This document shows, in pieces, positions 7,932-17,009 of a DNA stretch of 52,603 nucleotides; position 1 is the first letter of the stretch, and every line of letters begins with the position of its first letter. The translations under genes and the position numbers were made by a program. Source of the DNA: Blastococcus sp. CT_GayMR20 (lineage in GTDB: Bacteria; Actinomycetota; Actinomycetes; Mycobacteriales; Geodermatophilaceae); NCBI RefSeq assembly GCF_004570345.1, contig NZ_SPQM01000018.1:1-52603 (forward strand). The letters run 5' to 3'. The notes beneath the pieces were generated by a model. The model was not told the origin of the DNA. It saw nothing but the letters and a program-made list of their open reading frames with translations, and made no database searches.

Positions 7932-9412
7932 CAGGCACTCCTGGGGAGATCGGGTACGCGGGTGAAGAGGGACGGCACGGCGAGCGCCCACAGGTGCAGG
8001 ACGGCGTAGGAGCGCCAGGGCCGCCAGCGGGTGGCGGCGTCGGCGTCGCTGCTGCCGAGGACGGCGAGGGACTTGCCGACGGCGAGGTCGCCGGGCAGCC
8101 AGACATCGGGATCGGCCATGCCGCGCAGCCCGACGAGTGCCGCGGTCCAGGGTCCGACGCCCGGGACGGCGACCAGCGCGCGACCGGCCTCCACGCGGTC
8201 GGCGCCGGGGTCCAGCGCGATGTCCCCGGCGGCCAGCGCCGCGGTCAGCGCGTGCACTGTCCGCCTGCGGGCACCGGTCAGCCCGACCGCCGTCAGGTCC
8301 GCCTCGGCGAGTGCGGCGGCGCGCGGGAAGGCGTGCGTGAGGGTGCCCACCGGCTCGGGGAGGGGAGTGCCCGCGGTCAGCAGCCGGGCGGTGAGGGTAC
8401 GGGCGCCGGCCACCGACACCTGCTGGCCGAGCACCGCGCGCACCGCCAGTTCGTCGGCGTCGGGGGAGGCGGGGACCCGTCGTCCCGGTGCAGTGCGGAC
8501 GAGCCGGCTGAGCGCGGGGTCGGCGCCGAGGACGTCGTCGACGGCGGCCGGATCGGCGTCCAGGTCGAGCATGCGGCGGCAGCGGGTGACGGCCGCGCCG
8601 AGGTCGCGCAGCTCGGCGAGCCGCAGCCGGGCGGTGACCGCCGGTCCGCCGTCCGGAGCGGGGGAGAGCTGGACCACGGCGGGGCCGTGCGGCAGGTCGA
8701 GGACCCGGGAGAAGGTCGTCCCGTCCCACTCCTCGAGGCCCGGGACGGCGTGCGCGCCGAGGAACAGCAGCACCTCGGCCGCCTCGTACGGGGCCCGGGC
8801 CGCCAGCCGGATCGTCAGCCAGCCGGGCGCTCCTGACGTCGTCCCGGGCGTGGTCCTCCGGAGGCCGCTCGGCGTCGACGCGAAGACCTCGCGGACGGTG
8901 TCGTTGAACTGCCGGATGCTGGCGAACCCCGCCGCGAAGGCCACGTCGGCCATCGGCAGGTCGGTGGTCTCGATCAGCAGCCGGGCCGTCTGGGCGCGCT
9001 GGGCCCGTGCCAGGGCGAGCGGGCCCACGCCGAGCTCGGCGACCAGCAGCCGGTGCAGCTGCCGTTCGGAGTACCCGAGCCGGGCAGCCAGGCCCGGGAC
9101 GCCGCAGCGCTCGACCTCGCCGTCCGCGATCAGGCGCATGGCGCGGGCGACGACGTCGGCGCGGACGTCCCACTCGGGCGATCCGGGGACGGCGTCCGGC
9201 CGGCACCGGCGGCAGGCCCGGAAGCCGGCGCCCTGGGCAGCGGCGGCGGTCGTGAAGAACGAGACGTTGCGCGCCAGCGGGGTGCGCGCCGGGCACGACG
9301 GCCGGCAGTAGATGCCGGTCGTGCGCACCGCGGTGAAGAACCAGCCGTCGAACCGGGCGTCACGGCTTGCCACGGCCCGGTAGCAGCGTTCGTGGTCCAG
9401 CGGCCGGCTCAT
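7931..9412 (-). CDS. Ada-type zinc domain/AraC regulator fused to 3-methyladenine DNA glycosylase (AlkA)
   Basis: 493 aa from the ATG at 9412 (an ATG four codons earlier is possible). The Ada metal-binding domain has Cys36, Cys40, Cys67 and Cys70, the methyl-phosphotriester acceptor site. The AraC HTH (about 85-185) holds SERQLHRLLVAELGVGPLALARAQRAQTARLL. The AlkA N-terminal domain is at about 195-290. The HhH-GPD glycosylase (about 310-493) carries VPGVGPWTAALV (416-427) and the catalytic Asp442 (LPGDLAV). The methyltransferase half of classic Ada is absent and is supplied by the coupled ogt. It probably activates its own operon on alkylation damage; the promoter lies in 9413-9554. Confidence 0.93.
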   Translation of the reverse strand: MSRPLDHERCYRAVASRDARFDGWFFTAVRTTGIYCRPSCPARTPLARNVSFFTTAAAAQGAGFRACRRCRPDAVPGSPEWDVRADVVARAMRLIADGEVERCGVPGLAARLGYSERQLHRLLVAELGVGPLALARAQRAQTARLLIETTDLPMADVAFAAGFASIRQFNDTVREVFASTPSGLRRTTPGTTSGAPGWLTIRLAARAPYEAAEVLLFLGAHAVPGLEEWDGTTFSRVLDLPHGPAVVQLSPAPDGGPAVTARLRLAELRDLGAAVTRCRRMLDLDADPAAVDDVLGADPALSRLVRTAPGRRVPASPDADELAVRAVLGQQVSVAGARTLTARLLTAGTPLPEPVGTLTHAFPRAAALAEADLTAVGLTGARRRTVHALTAALAAGDIALDPGADRVEAGRALVAVPGVGPWTAALVGLRGMADPDVWLPGDLAVGKSLAVLGSSDADAATRWRPWRSYAVLHLWALAVPSLFTRVPDLPRSA

Positions 9413-9480
9413 GACGACGAGCATGCCAGTGCGCGCCGACGAGAACTGGCGGTTTTCGGACGCCGCCGTGGGACGCGCCG

Positions 9481-9496
9481 TCCACCGTTCGGTGGA
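9481..9496. promoter_or_regulatory. Inverted repeat in Ada/AlkA - ABC divergent region
   Basis: TCCACC-GTTC-GGTGGA, a perfect 6-bp inverted repeat, lies 69 bases upstream of the Ada/AlkA start and 59 upstream of the ABC ATPase start. It is a candidate operator for either direction. The mirror is at 43108-43123. Confidence 0.4.
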
Positions 9497-9530
9497 CCGC
9501 GGACCAGCGGTTCGACGGTCCCGTGCGAGG

Positions 9531-9547
9531 GCCTCCGAGCCGGAGGC
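9531..9547 (+). promoter_or_regulatory. Hairpin covering the ribosome site of the ABC ATPase gene
   Basis: GCCTCCG-AGC-CGGAGGC forms a 7-bp stem with a three-base loop. Its 3' strand contains the GGAGG ribosome site (9542-9546) that lies eight bases before the ATG at 9555. Folding would hide that site, so translation could be controlled. The mirror is at 43057-43073. Confidence 0.45.
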
Positions 9548-9554
9548 TTCTCCC

Positions 9555-10466
9555 ATGACGACGACACAGGCCGCGGCCCTCCGGGCCGCGGCGACGGAGA
9601 CCGAGCCGGCCGTGCGCATGCGCGGGCTGGTCAAGCGCTACGGAGGGCGGGCCGTCGTCGACGGCCTCGACCTCGAGGTGGGCCGGGGCGAGGTGTTCGC
9701 CCTCCTGGGGCCCAACGGCGCGGGCAAGACGACGACGATCGAGATCCTCGAGGGAGTCCGGAAGCGGGACGGCGGCGACGTCTCCGTCCTCGGTGCGGAC
9801 CCGGGCCGGGCCGGCCGGTCGTGGCGGGCGCGCATCGGCGTGGTCAGCCAGGGCGAGGGGGCGGCCCAGGACCTCACCGTCCGGGAGATCCTCGACCACT
9901 TCTCGGTCTACTCCGCGACGCCCCGGCCGACCGCGGAGCTGATCGCAGCCGTGGGGCTGGACGAGAAGGCCGGCACGCGGGTCGGCCGGCTCTCCGGCGG
10001 CCAGCGACGCCGCCTCGCCGTCGCGCTCGGCGTGCAGGGCCGCCCGGAGCTCGTCTTCCTCGACGAGCCGACCACCGGCATGGACCCGGTCGCCCGGCGG
10101 CAGTTCTGGGAGCTCATCCGCGGGCTCCGCGCCGACGGCACGACCGTGCTGCTGACGACCCACTACCTCGACGAGGCGGCCGAGCTGGCCGACCGGGTGG
10201 GCGTGGTCGCCGACGGGCGGCTCGTCGAGGTGGCGCCGCCGGATGAGCTCGGTGCCGAGCTGCGCCGGACGGCCACGGTCCGCTGGATGGAGGACGGCGC
10301 TCCGCGGACGGTGCGCACCGAGGCGCCGGCGGCCGTGCTGCGCGACCTGCTCGCCGTCGCCGGGGACGTGCCCGGTCTCACCGTCACCCGCCCGACCCTC
10401 GAGGACGTCTACCTCTCACTCGTCGGCGCCCCGTCCACCACCGCCACCCAGGGAGACCTCCGATGA
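9555..10466 (+). CDS. ABC transporter ATP-binding protein (drug/antibiotic-export type)
   Basis: 303 aa from the ATG at 9555, set by GGAGG eight bases upstream; the open frame extends further 5' without family sequence. Walker A GPNGAGKT (52-59), signature LSGGQ (146-150), Walker B VFLDE (167-171) and the H-loop His203 are intact. The C-terminal 90 residues are the accessory domain common in DrrA/CcmA-like exporters. It overlaps the permease gene by ATGA and probably energises it. It is the first gene of a four-gene operon that ends with a two-component system. Substrate unknown. Confidence 0.94.
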   Translation: MTTTQAAALRAAATETEPAVRMRGLVKRYGGRAVVDGLDLEVGRGEVFALLGPNGAGKTTTIEILEGVRKRDGGDVSVLGADPGRAGRSWRARIGVVSQGEGAAQDLTVREILDHFSVYSATPRPTAELIAAVGLDEKAGTRVGRLSGGQRRRLAVALGVQGRPELVFLDEPTTGMDPVARRQFWELIRGLRADGTTVLLTTHYLDEAAELADRVGVVADGRLVEVAPPDELGAELRRTATVRWMEDGAPRTVRTEAPAAVLRDLLAVAGDVPGLTVTRPTLEDVYLSLVGAPSTTATQGDLR

Positions 10467-11299
10467 CCGCCGTCCTGACCTCCGCCGCAGCCACCCGTCC
10501 CGCTCCGCCGTCGGCCGCCCGCATCGGGCTCGCCCGGGTGGGGCTGGAGCTGAAGCTGTTCTTCCGGGAGCGGCAGCAGGTGGTGTTCTCCTTCGCCTAT
10601 CCCGTGATCATGCTGGTCATCTTCGCGGCGGTCCTGGGCGGCGACGAACGTCCCGGTGACGTCCCGTTCACGCACTACTTCCTCGCGGGGATCGCGGCGA
10701 CCGGAATCATGCTGACCAGCTTCCAGGCGGTCGGGACGTCCATCGCGAGCGAGCGCGAGAACGGGCAGCTGGAACGGCTGCAGCTGCTGGGTACGCCGCC
10801 GGTGGCCTACTTCGTGGGCAAGGCCGGGCAGGTCCTGGTGACCACGGCGGCACAGCTGGCGCTGCTGCTGCCGCTGGCGCACTTCGCCTACGACGTCCCG
10901 ATGCCTGCCGATCCGCAGCACTGGCTGACCTTCGGGTGGGTGGCGGTGCTCGGCGCTCTGGCCGGCACGGTCCTCGGCGTCGCGGTGTCGGCGCTGCGGG
11001 GCAGTGCCGCCTCGGTCACCACCGGCATCTCCGCCTTCGCCATCGTGCTGCAGTTCTTCTCCGGGGTCTTCTTCGGCTTCCTCGAGCTGCCGGGCTGGAT
11101 GCAGCAGGTTGCGGCGCTCTTCCCGCTCAAGTGGCTGACGCAGGGCATGCGGTCGGCGTTCCTGCCCGAGGAGGCCGGTGCGTTCGAGGTGGCCGGCAGC
11201 TGGGAGCACGGCCGGACCGCGCTCGTGCTCGCCGCATGGGTGATCATCGGTGCCGTGGTGTGCGTGCGCACGTTCCGCTGGCGCCGGGGCGAGGGATGA
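10463..11299 (+). CDS. ABC-2 type permease
   Basis: 278 aa with six apparent membrane segments, the first near 42-60 (VVFSFAYPVIMLVIFAAVLGG) and the last near 255-270. A cytosolic loop carries the family signature SERENGQLERLQLLGTPPVAYFVGK. A further family motif precedes the last segment (FFSGVFFGFLELPGWMQQVAALFPLKWLTQGMR). It is the membrane partner of the preceding ATPase and overlaps both neighbours by ATGA. Likely export of a drug, lipid or peptide; the substrate cannot be read from sequence. Confidence 0.92.
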   Translation: MTAVLTSAAATRPAPPSAARIGLARVGLELKLFFRERQQVVFSFAYPVIMLVIFAAVLGGDERPGDVPFTHYFLAGIAATGIMLTSFQAVGTSIASERENGQLERLQLLGTPPVAYFVGKAGQVLVTTAAQLALLLPLAHFAYDVPMPADPQHWLTFGWVAVLGALAGTVLGVAVSALRGSAASVTTGISAFAIVLQFFSGVFFGFLELPGWMQQVAALFPLKWLTQGMRSAFLPEEAGAFEVAGSWEHGRTALVLAAWVIIGAVVCVRTFRWRRGEG

Positions 11300-12543
11300 C
11301 CTCGAGCCCGGAGCCGCGGTCCGCCGTCGTCGCCCTTCCCGCGGGGGACGGCGGCGGTGCGCCGCTGTCCGAGCGCGCCCGACGGATCTCCGTGTTCGCC
11401 CTCCACGCGGCCTTCGTGCTGATGGTCGGCGTGGCGATCGTCGTCGTGGCCGTGGGCGACATGGACGGACGTGGCACGCTGCTGGCAGCACTGGGGGTCT
11501 GGGCGCTGGCCTACGTCGGATTCGGCCCCCTCGGGCTCACCGACTGGCGCCGGGAGTCCGCGACCGCCTACCTCGCTGTGCTGGTGGCGGTCGTTGCGGT
11601 GATCGCCTGGCAGGAGCCCTCGCTGCTGTTCCTGATGTTCCTGGCCTACCCGCAGGTCTGGTTCTTCGTCGAGAAGGTGCGCGTCGGGGCGCTCTGGACG
11701 CTGGCACTCGCTGTGGCGGCCGCGGCCGGGCCGGCAATCGCCTGGAGCCGCGGCGACGAGCCGCTCTGGGGTCCCGGGCAGACGCTGGTGGGCATGGTCT
11801 TCAGCCTCGCGATGGGGCTGTGGATCTTCCGGGTGCTGGACGAGAGTGCCGAGCGGGCGGCCCTCATCCGCGAGCTGGAGCGCACGCGTGCCGAGCTCGC
11901 GGAGCTGCACCACGCGCAGGGGATGGCGGCCGAGCGCGAGCGACTGGCCCGGGAGGTGCACGACACGCTCGCGCAGGGCTACACGAGCATCGTCGTCCTG
12001 GCGCAGACCGCGGCCGCGGGTCTGCCACCGGGCGCCGACGGCGTGGCCGAGCGGCTGGCGCTGATCGAGGAGGTCGCCCGCGAGAACCTCGGCGAGGCGC
12101 GGGCGATGGTCGCGGCGTTCTCTCCCCTGGCGCTGGACTCGGCCACGCTGGTCGAGGCGCTGGAGCGGCTGGTCGAGCGGTTCGGCCGGGAGACCGGCCT
12201 CGCGACGCGCCTGGACACGTCGGCGCTGGGGGACGGCGGAGCGGAGCTGAGCCGCACCGAGGAGGTCGTGCTGCTGCGGGGGGCGCAGGAGGCGCTGGCC
12301 AATGTCCGCCGGCACGCATCTGCGACGGCGGTGGTGCTGCGGGTCAGCCGGGTGGGAGCGGGGGAGTCTGCGCAGGTGTCGGTGCACGTGGAGGACGACG
12401 GAGTGGGCTTCGACCCCGAGGACGCGCCCGGTGTCGGGCTCGCGGGGCTGCGGCACCGCGCCGAGGAGGTCGGCGGCACGGTGGACGTCGTCTCGGCGCC
12501 GGGGCAGGGGACGCGTGTGACGGTGCGGGTGCCCGCCCGGTGA
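11296..12543 (+). CDS. Membrane sensor histidine kinase, NarL/DesK type
   Basis: 415 aa from the ATG at 11296 that overlaps the permease stop. The N-terminal region has about five or six membrane segments between 33 and 180 with almost no extracytoplasmic domain. A coiled coil (183-215) leads to the HisKA_3 motif ERLAREVHDTLAQGY with phospho-acceptor His222. The ATPase domain shows the N box (EALANVRRHASA) and G boxes (DDGVGFDPED, GVGLAGLRHRAEEVGG). It resembles intramembrane-sensing kinases that watch ABC transporters or the membrane. Partner of the next gene. Confidence 0.94.
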   Translation: MTSSPEPRSAVVALPAGDGGGAPLSERARRISVFALHAAFVLMVGVAIVVVAVGDMDGRGTLLAALGVWALAYVGFGPLGLTDWRRESATAYLAVLVAVVAVIAWQEPSLLFLMFLAYPQVWFFVEKVRVGALWTLALAVAAAAGPAIAWSRGDEPLWGPGQTLVGMVFSLAMGLWIFRVLDESAERAALIRELERTRAELAELHHAQGMAAERERLAREVHDTLAQGYTSIVVLAQTAAAGLPPGADGVAERLALIEEVARENLGEARAMVAAFSPLALDSATLVEALERLVERFGRETGLATRLDTSALGDGGAELSRTEEVVLLRGAQEALANVRRHASATAVVLRVSRVGAGESAQVSVHVEDDGVGFDPEDAPGVGLAGLRHRAEEVGGTVDVVSAPGQGTRVTVRVPAR

Positions 12544-12619
12544 ACGCGAGAACGACGGTCGAACGAGCATCGCAGCGAGCGTCAGCGAGCGAGGAGCGGA
12601 ACGAGATCGGAGTCGAACC
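12544..12619 (+). other. Spacer with short direct repeats between kinase and regulator genes
   Basis: 76 bases in an otherwise overlapping operon. It contains closely spaced copies of a CAGCGAGCG-like motif (12573-12592) followed by GAGGAGCGGAACGAG. The start of the response regulator has only a weak ribosome site. It may be a repeat insertion or an intercistronic control region. The mirror is at 39985-40060. Confidence 0.4.
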
Positions 12620-13258
12620 ATGAGCACGGTCCGGGTGCTGGTGGTGGACGACCACCCGGTGGTGCGCGGCGGAGTCGTCGGGTGGCTGGCGGCGCAGCCG
12701 GACATCGACGTGGTGGCCGAGGCGTCCGACGGGCTGGAGGCGATCGCCGCGGTGGCCGAGCACGCGCCGGACGTCGTCCTCATGGACCTGCGCATGCCCC
12801 GCATGGACGGCGTCGCGGCAACCGGGCGCATCGCGGCGGCCCACCCCGCCGTCCGGGTGCTGGTGCTGACCACGTACGACACCGACGCCGACATCGTGCG
12901 GGCCGTGGAAGCCGGCGCCACCGGCTATCTGCTCAAGGACACCCCGCTGGCACAGCTCGCCGACGCGGTGCGGGCAGCCGCACGGGGCGAAACGGTGCTG
13001 GCCCCGCCGGTGGCCGCCCGGCTGGTGTCGCGCATGCGGACGCCGGCCGTGGAGGCGCCGACCGCGCGCGAGCTGGAGGTGCTCGCCGGGGTGGCGCGCG
13101 GCCTGACCAACGCCGACATCGGCCGGGAGCTGTTCATCGGCGAGGCGACGGTCAAGACGCACCTCCTCCGTGTCTTCGCCAAGCTCGGGGTCGACGACCG
13201 CACCCGCGCCGTGATGCTGGCTGTCGAGCGCGGCCTCCTACCACCTCCCGGGGCCTGA
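12620..13258 (+). CDS. LuxR/NarL-family response regulator
   Basis: 212 aa. The receiver domain has the acidic pair Asp10/Asp11, phospho-acceptor Asp56 (VVLMDLRMPRMDG), Thr84 and Lys106 (LLKDTP). A LuxR-type HTH occupies about 148-205 (TARELEVLAGVARGLTNADIGRELFIGEATVKTHLLRVFAKLGV). It pairs with the upstream kinase and probably controls the ABC exporter in the same operon. Complete, with normal length for the family. Confidence 0.95.
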   Translation: MSTVRVLVVDDHPVVRGGVVGWLAAQPDIDVVAEASDGLEAIAAVAEHAPDVVLMDLRMPRMDGVAATGRIAAAHPAVRVLVLTTYDTDADIVRAVEAGATGYLLKDTPLAQLADAVRAAARGETVLAPPVAARLVSRMRTPAVEAPTARELEVLAGVARGLTNADIGRELFIGEATVKTHLLRVFAKLGVDDRTRAVMLAVERGLLPPPGA

Positions 13259-13319
13259 CGGGCCGGTCGCCGGAGTCTGTGGACAGGGCCCTGACCTGGG
13301 GATTCGTGTGGTGGAGTGC

Positions 13320-13366
13320 CACCCCCAGCGATAGACTTCGAACACAGGATCGAACGGCTGGGGGTG
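13320..13366 (+). promoter_or_regulatory. LexA-type SOS box inside a 10-bp inverted repeat
   Basis: TCGAAC-ACAG-GATCGA (13338-13353) matches the actinobacterial LexA consensus TCGAAC-N4-GTTCGA at 11 of 12 positions. It is flanked by perfect 10-base arms, CACCCCCAGC (13320-13329) and GCTGGGGGTG (13357-13366), the latter containing the purine-rich ribosome site before the ATG at 13369. It probably makes the following HNH gene DNA-damage inducible. Confidence 0.6.
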
Positions 13367-13368
13367 TC

Positions 13369-14571
13369 ATGCGGGATCTGCTGCAGACACTCCTGGACGC
13401 CAGAGATCTCGACGACCTGGTCACCGCCGATCAGGTGCTGGACCGGACGGCGCTGCTGGTGGCGGTGCGCAACGCGGCCGACGCCGAGCTGACGCGCACC
13501 GTCCGGCGCGCGGAGTGCATGCAGGCTCCCGAGCGGGACGGGCAGGCGTCGATGCGGTCCTGGCTCCGGGGCCACGTGCGCCTGTCGGCCCGGGAGGCCG
13601 CCCGGATCGTCCACAACGGCCGGGCACTGGAGCAACTGCCCGCCGTGGCGGCCGCGTTCGCTGCGGGGGCCGTCAGCGCCGACCAGGTCGCGGTGATCGC
13701 CCCGGTCGCGGCGGTGGAGGTGCAGGCCGAGGCGGTCGGGCAGGGCGTGGACCTGACCGAGGTGGACGCGACGCTGGCCGAGGTCGCCGCCACCCAGGTG
13801 CACGCCGCGCTGGGCGCGGTGGTGCAGCGCTTCCTCGATCTGCTCGACCCCGACGGCAAGGAGCCCGACCCCACGGACGAGCGGCGGCTGTCGATCGCCC
13901 GGCATCCCGACGGCAGCCGGACCTTCCGGGGTGAGCTCGACGCGGTCGGTGGGGAGAAGTTCGAGACCTGGCTGGAATCGCTGGTGCAGGCGAACCGGCC
14001 CGCCGGTGACACGCGCAGCCGCCCCCAGCAGCTGGCCGACGCACTGGTGCAGGGCGTGGACAACGCGCTGGCAGCAGGGCAGGTGCCGATCCTGCGCACG
14101 GTCAAGCCGCACGTGTTCGTCCGGATCGACCTCGACGACCTGGTCGATCCCGCTGTCGGCCGGGCCGCCGGCCACACCTGGTTCGGGGCTCAGATCTCCG
14201 CCGCCCGGGCCCGCATGCTGGCCTGCGACGGCAGCATCACCCGTGTCGTCTTCGGCCCGGACGGGCACACCCTCGACCTCGGCCGCACCCACCGGGTCGT
14301 GCCGCCCCCTCTGCGCAAGGCCGTGGAGCTGCGCGACGAGCACTGCGTGTTCACCGGCTGCGACGCCCCCTCCTGCTGGTGCGACGTGCACCATCTCCTG
14401 CACTGGGTCGAGGGCGGCGAGACCTCCCTGGCGAACTCAGCCCTGCTGTGCGAACGCCATCACACCAAGGTCCACCACGGCTTCCGCATCGAGCGGCAAC
14501 CCGACGGTCGATGGCGCACCTACCGCCCCGACGGCACCGAGATCGTCCTAGGACAGCCGCTACCCGTCTAG
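13369..14571 (+). CDS. DUF222/HNH-endonuclease-motif protein (13E12-like)
   Basis: 400 aa. The N-terminal DUF222 region (about 1-300) is helical and Ala-rich. The C-terminus holds an HNH-type motif at about 325-370: CVFTGCDAPSCWCDVHHLLHWVEGGETSLANSALLCERHH, with zinc-binding Cys and His pairs. This family is multicopy in actinobacteria, and relatives in mycobacteria (the 13E12 repeat proteins) often carry LexA boxes, as seen here. Biological role uncertain; possibly a damage-induced or selfish nuclease. The ATG at 13369 follows GGGGG by four bases. Confidence 0.88.
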   Translation: MRDLLQTLLDARDLDDLVTADQVLDRTALLVAVRNAADAELTRTVRRAECMQAPERDGQASMRSWLRGHVRLSAREAARIVHNGRALEQLPAVAAAFAAGAVSADQVAVIAPVAAVEVQAEAVGQGVDLTEVDATLAEVAATQVHAALGAVVQRFLDLLDPDGKEPDPTDERRLSIARHPDGSRTFRGELDAVGGEKFETWLESLVQANRPAGDTRSRPQQLADALVQGVDNALAAGQVPILRTVKPHVFVRIDLDDLVDPAVGRAAGHTWFGAQISAARARMLACDGSITRVVFGPDGHTLDLGRTHRVVPPPLRKAVELRDEHCVFTGCDAPSCWCDVHHLLHWVEGGETSLANSALLCERHHTKVHHGFRIERQPDGRWRTYRPDGTEIVLGQPLPV

Positions 14572-14602
14572 TCGCGTGTCCGGACGGCCCGCGCGAAGCC
14601 CG

Positions 14603-14608
14603 TACCCT
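14603..14608 (+). promoter_or_regulatory. Candidate -10 box of ychF
   Basis: TACCCT fits TANNNT and ends nine bases before the ychF GTG, so the transcript would have a leader of at most a few bases. No ribosome site is visible. The mirror is at 37996-38001. Confidence 0.4.
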
Positions 14609-14616
14609 GGACTCCC

Positions 14617-15690
<1,074 letters not shown>

Positions 15691-15702
15691 ATCGGCATAA
15701 GA

Positions 15703-15718
15703 CCGCAGGTCAGCGGCT
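15703..15718 (+). repeat. att-like motif at integrase 3' end
   Basis: CCGCAGGTCAGCGGCT spans the integrase stop codon. A direct copy with one mismatch is at 24768-24783, and an inverted copy of 15 bases (CGCAGGTCAGCGGCT on the minus strand) is at 24872-24886. These may be arm sites or att remnants of tyrosine recombinases. The mirror is at 36886-36901. Confidence 0.5.
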
Positions 15719-16864
15719 TGTCGATCCCTCCCAATCCACACTCAGTCCACAAGAATCTGCGAGCAAGGCCTGCGCGGCGGTCCGTGTGCGGTCCTCGGCG
15801 CTCGGCCACAGGTGGCTGTACGTGTTCAGCGTCGTGGTGGCGGAGGCGTGCCCGAGGGCCCGCTGCACGGTGACGACGTCGCAGCCGGCCGCGATCAGGC
15901 CCGAGGCGTAGAAGTGCCGGAGGTCGTGCAGTCGAAGCCCCGCGATGCCGGCGGCCGCGGTGCTGGTGCGCCAGCGGTAGCCGACAGTGTTCTGGTGCGG
16001 GGGCTGTCCCGCTTCTCCGGTGAAGAGCCATCCACCACCCGGGCAGAACGCGGCGACATGCGCCGCCAGGATGTCGACAAGCCCTGGGGCGAGGAAGACG
16101 ACCCGCTCGCTTCCGTACTTGGGCGGCCGCAACTCGACCCGGCCCGCGCCGCCTCGCTGCACCTGGCGGGTGACTGTGAGCGTGCGCCGCAGGAAGTCGA
16201 TGTCCTCGACCTGGACGGCGGCGGCCTCGCCGAGCCGCAGGCCGGCGAACGCGCAGAGCGCGACGAACGGGCGGAAGGCGTCGTCGGCGGCCTGGAGGAC
16301 GCCGCCGACCTGGGCCGCGGTGGGCAGGGTCATCGCGGCTGCCGCCCGGCGGCGCCGGGGGAGCGCGACGCCGACGCTCGGATCACTAGCCATCAGCTTG
16401 TCGGCGACGGCGCCGCGGAGGACGGCGCGCACGTTGTTCATCCGCGTGTGGACGGTGCCGGGGGCAAGGCCCCGGTTGACCATTGCCTTGACCCAGCCCT
16501 CGACGTGCGAGCGGCGCAGCGATCTCAGCGGGACGTCGGGGAACGGCACCGAACCGGCCGCGAGGTTCATCGCGAGGACCGTCCCCGGTGCCCACACCTG
16601 CCGGCGGGACCAGTCCGCGTAGAACTCGGCGAACGTAGTGCGCCCGGCGCCCGGGTCGACGTACGTTCCGCGCGCGATGTGCGCTGTCTGGTCATCCAGC
16701 CAGCGCTGGGCGTCGCGTTTGAGCGCGAAGGCCTTCATGATCTGGCGGCCCGACGGGTCCCGGAACTGCGGGCGGTAGCGCAGCCCCTTGCCGTCCAGCT
16801 CCGTGGGCACCAGGCGGCCGGTGGCCGGGTCCCTGCGACGCCATCGGTCCTGGATGCTCGCCAT
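15710..16864 (-). CDS. int: Tyrosine-type site-specific integrase
   Basis: 384 aa from the ATG at 16864, chosen for GGCGGAG seven bases upstream and because the longer frame adds 105 unrelated residues. It has an N-terminal arm-binding domain (about 1-60), SAM-like core-binding domain (about 72-165) and catalytic domain with all residues: Arg210 (FAGLRLGE), Lys249 (PPKYGSE), His313 and Arg316 (LHDLRHF), His339 (LGHAS) and Tyr349 (NTYSHLW). It is convergent with ychF and its stop codon lies within an att-like motif. Probably catalysed insertion of the accessory segment. No excisionase gene is visible nearby. Confidence 0.93.
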   Translation of the reverse strand: MASIQDRWRRRDPATGRLVPTELDGKGLRYRPQFRDPSGRQIMKAFALKRDAQRWLDDQTAHIARGTYVDPGAGRTTFAEFYADWSRRQVWAPGTVLAMNLAAGSVPFPDVPLRSLRRSHVEGWVKAMVNRGLAPGTVHTRMNNVRAVLRGAVADKLMASDPSVGVALPRRRRAAAAMTLPTAAQVGGVLQAADDAFRPFVALCAFAGLRLGEAAAVQVEDIDFLRRTLTVTRQVQRGGAGRVELRPPKYGSERVVFLAPGLVDILAAHVAAFCPGGGWLFTGEAGQPPHQNTVGYRWRTSTAAAGIAGLRLHDLRHFYASGLIAAGCDVVTVQRALGHASATTTLNTYSHLWPSAEDRTRTAAQALLADSCGLSVDWEGSTSR

Positions 16865-17009
16865 GGCTCCGCCTTTCAATCCGCATGGACCTCGCCGGAC
16901 ACCGACGCGGCCGAACGTAGTCCGGGGGCCTGACACTGTGTCGTGCTCGGGCCCCGACGCCGTCCCCGCAGTTCGACCGCGCGCTGCGCCCGGCCCGGCG
17001 GGCATCCGG

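Noticed and set aside
10888..12921. 677-codon minus-strand frame across permease, kinase and regulator genes
   Set aside because: Crosses three well-supported overlapping genes on the other strand and has Arg/His/Pro-rich shadow composition.
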